Notes under the pieces: model-generated
What the model saw: the letters and a program-made list of their open reading frames with translations, nothing else
Told to the model about the DNA's origin: nothing
Databases searched by the model: none
Position numbers and translations under genes: made by a program
NCBI GenBank assembly: GCA_014634225.1
Contig: BLFN01000209.1
Location: 2,987,112 to 3,009,777 of the forward strand
Source of the DNA: Acropora yongei
Taxonomy: Eukaryota; Cnidaria; Anthozoa; Scleractinia; Acroporidae
Direction of reading: 5' to 3'
DNA: 22,666 nt
Shown here: piece after piece, positions 20,501 through 22,666 of the stretch
How positions within the stretch are numbered: position 1 is the stretch's first letter
How the letters are laid out: every line of letters starts with the position of its first letter

Positions 20501-21795
20501 ATTTGAAGGCAAAATCGCAAAATACGTGAAAGACGTTTGCGGGAAAAATATGGGAACCATGTATCTTATCACTGGGACATCAAAATATCGCTTTGATCCC
20601 ACTTCGCCACTGCTTAAGCCCATTCCAACAAGTGTATGTTGAGTTATTGGTAAAATTAACGCACCTATCAACTTAGAATAGAACACTGAAATACCTTTGA
20701 ATAAGGGGTTCAGTCATTGTGAACTTTTTACAAATGTCCTTAGCTGTCAAAAATAGGCGATTTCCGAGTTGCTGTTTGCCTGTGGTTGAATGCGAGTCTC
20801 GGTGCACAACTATTGAAATGGCAATGAGGTGGGTATTTTTATGCAAATCAAACTCATTATCATTTGAATGCTTTAGCACCAAGACTCGGTTTCAACGAGA
20901 GGCCAACGGCAACTCGGAAATGGCCTATTCATACGCCTCCGTCATCAATAATCTGCAAGGGGCTTAACCTATCATCATCACTTCAAATTTTTCTTAAAAC
21001 AGTTCCAATTTGTAGTTACGTTCACTTTGCTGTTTTACCACAACTGTTATCTCAGAACTACATCAAATCCACAGAAAAAAAAAAACACGTAGCATTATCT
21101 GAAAATAGTGAAACAAATTTTAAAACGATGGTATATCAACAAAATACGTCGCTAAGCAAGCCACAAAAGAGCTTTTGTCAGAAACAGCTGGGACACATCA
21201 AACATATAGCTTATCGTTAAAGTGCAGATCATAAACAAATATCACTTCATATATTCTCCATTGTACGTTGATCTCTTAAGGGATATAGCACGAGCTTGCA
21301 ATTGACTAGCTCCCGGTAGAGTTGATAGCTCAGTTCAGTTTGTAAAGCAGTGTGTGAGCAGCCATTACTTCAGTTGGCAATGTGTAGCGGTTCGAGTCTC
21401 GTTCAAACCTGGACCTTTCTTCAGGTTCTTTGTGACAACCACCTGCGTAATTTCTGAGACCGATTAGATGATGACCTTTTAACCACGGTAAAGGAATGAA
21501 ATTATGAATTACAACTGTTTTTATATTTTTTGCTCAGATTGAACTTTTCCCCCCTGGAGATCCAAAGGGCATTGTGCGCCCAAATTCCATGTGGACAGCT
21601 GGTTGCTGTGTGAAAGCGAGTGGTCCCGAGTCTATCGCGGTCATAGGGAACAACGATTTTGACAAAAGCAAAGCAGGGACGCAATCCATGTCCTTAGCCA
21701 CGTTGGAAAAATTGCTGGCTATAAAGAAACCTGCGAATCTATTTCCCGCTTTTCCAGGCTGTAGAAGCAAAAGTTTCGACTTAAATCTGCTGTGA
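10954..21795 (+). CDS. Secreted DNA/RNA non-specific endonuclease, ENDOD1-like (four exons: 10954-11020, 19658-19936, 20317-20633, 21538-21795)
   Basis: Joined, the exons give 921 nt and 306 residues. Residues 1 to about 18 are a signal peptide from the putative exon 1. Exon 2 gives the ENDOD1-type lead-in (KCFTKYF; SCICQTV; FFATAFDNQAG). Exon 3 carries the nuclease core: IDKGHLNPS with His140 matching the catalytic His of the DRGH motif, FTYSNAVPQ, FNRGSW with Asn171 as likely metal ligand, and Glu179. The spacings (31 and 8 residues) closely match Serratia nuclease His89, Asn119 and Glu127 (30 and 8). Exon 4 gives the C-terminal sheet (MWTAGCCVKAS) and a TGA. The first DRGH residues read DK instead of DR. 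Known members cut single- and double-stranded nucleic acid with a divalent metal; extracellular nutrition, defence or DNA clearance are inferred roles. Exons 2-4 are firm, exon 1 is not. Confidence 0.85.
11021..12000 (+). other. Start of putative intron 1, no gene seen
   Basis: AT-rich sequence with an A-rich run (11032-11065) and a doubled TTCTAGAAATTG (11171-11182 and 11184-11195). I see no open frame or recognisable element. Confidence 0.5.
12003..12320 (-). pseudogene. Decayed minus-strand coding fragment, possibly Crypton/DUF3504-like
   Basis: Two adjoining minus-strand frames look protein-like: WHQFQNLRYKRKNGRYRFFK to a stop, then LELNMNAKSLNNWLLKFVQE with a serine/threonine-rich tail ending in KKGKN and a stop. 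The S-L-N-x-W-L-x-K-F-V-x-E segment resembles the start of the Crypton-derived DUF3504 domain. The similarity is short and remembered, not searched. Confidence 0.25.
12508..12626. repeat. Imperfect inverted repeat (foldback)
   Basis: The left arm GTGCTTCGTGTTTCACCAGG with GGTTTC and AACACC pairs with the right arm GGTGTTGGAAACCCTGACAG with GAAGCAC. A small perfect hairpin, CGCCTTCGGCG, is near the centre (12561-12571). Arms are about 30 nt with mismatches. Confidence 0.65.
12755..12915. repeat. Degenerate dispersed repeat with AAAGTAATT palindrome
   Basis: A perfect palindrome, AAAGTAATT-ATGC-AATTACTTT, lies at 12776-12797, followed by TTGGTTTTGCG, ACGATTGGATCAAAA, GCGCGAACATTTCAACC and AACTAAAACCAATT. 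I recognise this order as a diverged copy of a dispersed repeat found in many marine invertebrates. Beyond it, to about 13040, are three scattered GATTGG boxes and no gene. Confidence 0.35.
13095..13825 (+). pseudogene. 3' part of a LINE with restriction-like endonuclease (R2/R4/Hero-type), copy 1, frameshifted
   Basis: Reading across frames gives GLIIAAQDQSL, then CRTCNKHEETVDHIISGC, a C-X2-C-X8-H-X4-C zinc knuckle like that before the restriction-like endonuclease of R2-type LINEs. YLKGNNKAAAYIH, VTENEKLTILRDMQIHWDR, KDLEIEVTIMWGMRTQTVPV, GLITKGMDQ and AAHTLRRFLP follow to about 13815. This is the C-terminal region after the reverse transcriptase. The expected PD...D nuclease core between 13500 and 13590 is disrupted. 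At least three frame changes occur, and a 9-bp GCTGAGACA repeat near 13119 breaks the start. The clade name within the restriction-like-endonuclease group is uncertain. Confidence 0.7.
13826..14270 (+). other. Asn/Ser-rich open sequence over AAC-type simple repeats, between two LINE fragments
   Basis: A frame is open from 13671 to 14264 (no ATG at its first codon), but its first third is an off-frame reading of the first LINE fragment. From 13900 to 14010 the DNA is imperfect GTAACA/AATAAC repeat, giving asparagine-serine runs. The remaining codons (SRKKLRNSDVNQASNTS and on) are basic and unrecognised. It may be spacer or 5' sequence of the second LINE copy. I do not support it as a gene. Confidence 0.3.
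14290..14915 (+). pseudogene. 3' part of the same restriction-like-endonuclease LINE family, copy 2, decayed
   Basis: Frames joined by eye give TNQWLKSTGLKEEKEG, DQSLASRAYRNHIIKD, TVDHLISGCADLAKREYIA, MYKKYLIDAAEKWYNHF, NVTILWNVPIQTDRAI, CILVDVAIPADRNTSVKVL, DLEIEIEWMWRMKTEVVPV and GSLGVITK. The order matches copy 1. Copy 2 keeps the L-V-D-V-A-I-P strand of the nuclease fold that copy 1 has lost. The first two cysteines of the zinc knuckle are damaged (one Cys followed by N-N-Y), and several stops interrupt it. It directly precedes the next LINE. Confidence 0.7.
14936..17587 (+). mobile_element. LINE with apurinic-type endonuclease and reverse transcriptase, decayed, (TCTA)n tail
   Basis: Endonuclease: PGGISSIIVGTVYHSP (about 14985), ILLGDFNELD (about 15110) and FGLSDHVTVKV (about 15265). 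Linker: WWKEVKTLGGMKSANR. Reverse transcriptase: NPAKSSGLDMIPSCLL, WKHADIVPIPK, LRPISSTPVLSKVAEEFV, LFDFKKAF, GVHQGTKLGPWLFVMINDL and YVDDST (16647-16664). C-terminal region: LYRTCIRPITEYASPIFYD and LEAVQKRAMHMIF. Frame changes occur near 15055, 15445, 15655, 15905 and 16050; stops include TAA at about 16446 and 16526. The start of the endonuclease is missing, so it is 5'-truncated. The element is dead. Confidence 0.85.
17540..17587. repeat. (TCTA)n tail
   Basis: A tetranucleotide run at the 3' end of the preceding LINE, a tail type known from several LINE lineages. The 17588-17774 stretch after it shows nothing recognisable. Confidence 0.9.
17775..17988. repeat. Mirrored GAT / ATC microsatellite pair
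   Basis: About 98 bases of (GAT)n with interruptions (17775-17872) are followed, after an A-rich spacer, by about 98 bases of (ATC)n (17891-17988). The two runs are complementary, so either strand can fold into a long imperfect hairpin. The Asp-rich and Ile-rich translations are microsatellite readings, not proteins. Confidence 0.9.
17998..18102 (+). pseudogene. Relic of nuclease exon 2 (paralogous exon), truncated by a LINE
   Basis: Translated in the same phase as exon 2, this reads KAEPRGTTPCFHL, a TGA, then FRKHFVENKPLTELEVDNPS. The last 20 residues align without gaps to FTKYFAMDKPPEGLEIDHPS in exon 2, with 10 identities, and the 61 underlying bases match at 44 positions. An AG acceptor-like site (17996-17997) precedes it, with a phase equal to that of the true exon. 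The TGA falls where exon 2 has a conserved Cys. Homology ends at about 18102, where LINE sequence begins. It is a non-functional second copy, indicating an old duplication of the nuclease gene or its exon. Confidence 0.7.
18086..19195 (+). mobile_element. 5'-truncated LINE 3' end, frameshifted, (TATG)n tail
   Basis: The sequence starts within reverse transcriptase at a degraded P-Q-G motif: QGSALGPLLLNVFLNDL, KINAYGDDQQLYSSDSD, IDLLGVNIDSKFTFDKH, LYNAFIQPSFQYCSD, NMLVTVYKCFHGAAPPYF, KFGLHSF-like FGLHSFLHL and DAWNKLPDTTRKAN, to a TAA at 18980-18982. The catalytic motif is YGDD (18185-18196) in place of the usual YADD. At least three frame changes are present. AATAAA at 19161-19166 and a TATG run (about 19171-19193) mark the 3' end. 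It interrupts the exon-2 relic. Confidence 0.85.
19196..19657 (+). other. End of intron 1, no gene recognised
   Basis: The segment leads to the TTTTAATAG acceptor before exon 2. Just after the LINE tail, GACC...CAATTACTATTGTTCTCGC can be read as NYYCSRFANNL, faintly like the Y-x-C-x-x-x stretch of exon 2, and may be the displaced rest of the relic. I give that little weight. Confidence 0.4.
19658..19936 (+). CDS. Nuclease exon 2
   Basis: The acceptor is AATAG at 19653-19657 and the donor A|GTGAGT at 19937, both in intron phase 1. It encodes about 92 residues with five cysteines, including VTCNPATKCF and SCICQTV, and the strand FFATAFDNQAGIALFSGYAL typical of the ENDOD1-like N-terminal part, ending GWRTNP. 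The upstream codons are open back to the acceptor, so the Met at 19723 is internal and not a start. Confidence 0.85.
20082..20145. repeat. (TTCC)n microsatellite in intron 2
   Basis: An interrupted run of TTCC tetramers within the 380-bp intron 2, followed by a short (ATCGCA)n run to about 20162. Confidence 0.9.
20317..20633 (+). CDS. Nuclease exon 3 (catalytic core)
   Basis: A pyrimidine-rich acceptor, TTCTTTCAG, ends at 20316 and the donor is GTATGT at 20634. The exon opens LAKEGSDAMYAGHGTG and holds DKGHLNPS (His140), FTYSNAVPQYGSFNRGSWKK (Asn171 and, just after, Glu179) and MYLITGTSKYRF. These are the metal-binding and general-base positions of the Endonuclease_NS family. All active-site residues expected from the family are present. 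Confidence 0.92.
20634..21537 (+). other. Intron 3, with a tRNA-derived SINE-like segment
   Basis: A 904-bp intron with GTATGT donor and TTTTTTGCTCAG acceptor. Apart from the SINE-like stretch near its 3' end I see only AT-rich sequence; open frames here have no protein-like features. Confidence 0.7.
21320..21475 (+). mobile_element. tRNA-derived SINE-like remnant
   Basis: GATAGCTCAGTTCAG (21324-21338) resembles an RNA polymerase III A box and GGTTCGAGTCT (21389-21399) a B box. The roughly 50-nt spacing is longer than in a normal tRNA, and no closing acceptor stem is seen. The following CTGGACCTTTCTTCAGGTTC resembles the body of coral tRNA-SINEs as I recall them. It is not a functional tRNA gene. 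Confidence 0.4.
21538..21795 (+). CDS. Nuclease exon 4 and stop
   Basis: The exon opens in phase 0 with IELFPPGDPKGIVRPNSMW, then TAGCCVKASG, and ends in a Cys-containing tail (PAFPGCRSKSFDLNLL) at TGA 21793-21795. M-W-T-A-G-C-C is a C-terminal feature of animal secreted members of this family. Residues 222-306 of the joined product. Confidence 0.88.
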   Translation: MELFPPGDPKGIVRPNSMWTAGCCVKASGPESIAVIGNNDFDKSKAGTQSMSLATLEKLLAIKKPANLFPAFPGCRSKSFDLNLL

Positions 21796-21924
21796 TGCTA
21801 TGCCAGGTAACAAGTGCTGTAAATGTCGCTGAAGTAGTCACTAAATTAAAAAACTGCAGCAGCTCCTTTTGATTTTCAGATAGAATGAGCAAGTCTATAT
21901 TAATGAATCCCTTGGTAAAGTTTC

Positions 21925-21930
21925 AATAAA
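21925..21930 (+). terminator. Poly(A) signal of the nuclease gene
   Basis: AATAAA lies 130 bases after the stop codon, within an A-rich context, giving a short 3' UTR. Confidence 0.6.
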
Positions 21931-22666
21931 AAGAGATTGCAACTAAAAATATGTTGTACTATATAGTAAGTTGCACTGTTTCGTCTTCTACAATTCATAT
22001 CATCTAATTTTTATTGGCTAGTGCGCAAGTGCCACGAAAAAGACAATTGCCATTGCCAATTGCCATTGTGAAGCTGTGCGTCGCGCTAGTCTGCTTCTAA
22101 AAACCTATATGAAAGAGCCGCCGAATGATTAACTCACCCTGGTGACGCCAAGCAGCAAGCTAGCGCAGCGTAGGCATAAATTTACAGCGAGGGCTGACGA
22201 ACCCGGAAATGGGTTACGTTTTCCTACCGAGTTGTATCTTGTATCGAGTTGTAGTCCGTCGTGTGCACAACTAATTAAAGAACACGCAGCTGGATGTACG
22301 TATGATTTCTATGATCGATCTGACAAAGATTTTGTGGAAATGTTTTCACCATAAATTTCAGCAAGCTCCTTCATCTGTCGAAAAATTCCCGGTATTGAAG
22401 TTGATTACTGGGAAATGAGTTTGTTTTCATACCAACAAAGACAGCAAGCAATAGCGAAGAACTTAAACATCTTAAAACAACAATTGATCAATTAATATGT
22501 TGAAATATCAAACTTAAAGCTTATGCTAGAGTGGGATCTTCAATCTCCAAGAACGTCACTGTGAAACTGTCACTGAAGAATTAGTGCGCTTTGTGTTGCT
22601 GTTATAGCTAATAGCGAAAGGTGACTTGTGTGACCAGGCCTCGAGTTCTTATTGCCCCCTTGCATT
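21931..22666. other. Intergenic right flank
   Basis: No supported gene. There is a 13-bp tandem pair (CAATTGCCATTGC, 22044-22069). A 70-codon frame at 22142-22354 starts at GTG, has no ATG start, splice support or family resemblance. Confidence 0.5.

Noticed and set aside
22142..22354. 70-codon frame at the right end
   Set aside because: No ATG, no supported splice sites and no recognisable motif.

Overview
The window looks like nuclear DNA of an anthozoan cnidarian, most likely a stony coral. It is AT-rich and intron-rich and dense with degraded non-LTR retrotransposons, foldback elements and microsatellites of kinds I associate with coral genomes. This placement rests on pattern recognition, not a search. 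No bacterial, plasmid or phage signals are present.

The one convincing host gene is on the + strand. It encodes a secreted DNA/RNA non-specific endonuclease of the ENDOD1-like type (Endonuclease_NS fold). Exons 2, 3 and 4 (19658-19936, 20317-20633, 21538-21795) join in frame at GT/AG sites and carry the DKGH / Asn / Glu active-site set. A probable signal-peptide exon 1 (10954-11020) has a compatible phase and a GTAAGT donor, but it would lie behind an 8.6 kb intron. With it the product is 306 aa. A decayed second copy of the start of exon 2 sits at 17998-18102. It is cut off by a LINE, which suggests an old tandem duplication of the nuclease gene.

Layout. 1-1900: minus-strand LINE with a broken ORF1 and an open ORF2 endonuclease region running off the left edge. 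2833-3450: TA microsatellite, a Crypton-like remnant ending in a 105-bp hairpin, and a minus-strand remnant resembling family-B DNA polymerase. 3585-10780: three diverged tandem units (A, B, C) of an unclassified repeat. A is split by a 5'-truncated LINE and by a roughly 3 kb block; B is split by three small foldback or MITE elements, one a hAT-like MITE with a perfect 8-bp target duplication. The 3 kb block in A holds two nearly identical 0.78 kb copies on either side of a 978-base N gap. 10954-19657: putative exon 1 and intron 1, which contains two fragments of a restriction-like-endonuclease LINE, a 2.6 kb dead LINE, a mirrored GAT/ATC microsatellite, the exon-2 relic and another LINE 3' end, all LINEs in the same sense as the gene. 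19658-21930: nuclease exons 2-4 and poly(A) signal. 21931-22666: nothing recognised.

Apart from the nuclease, nothing looks like a working host pathway; most of the window is layered insertions.
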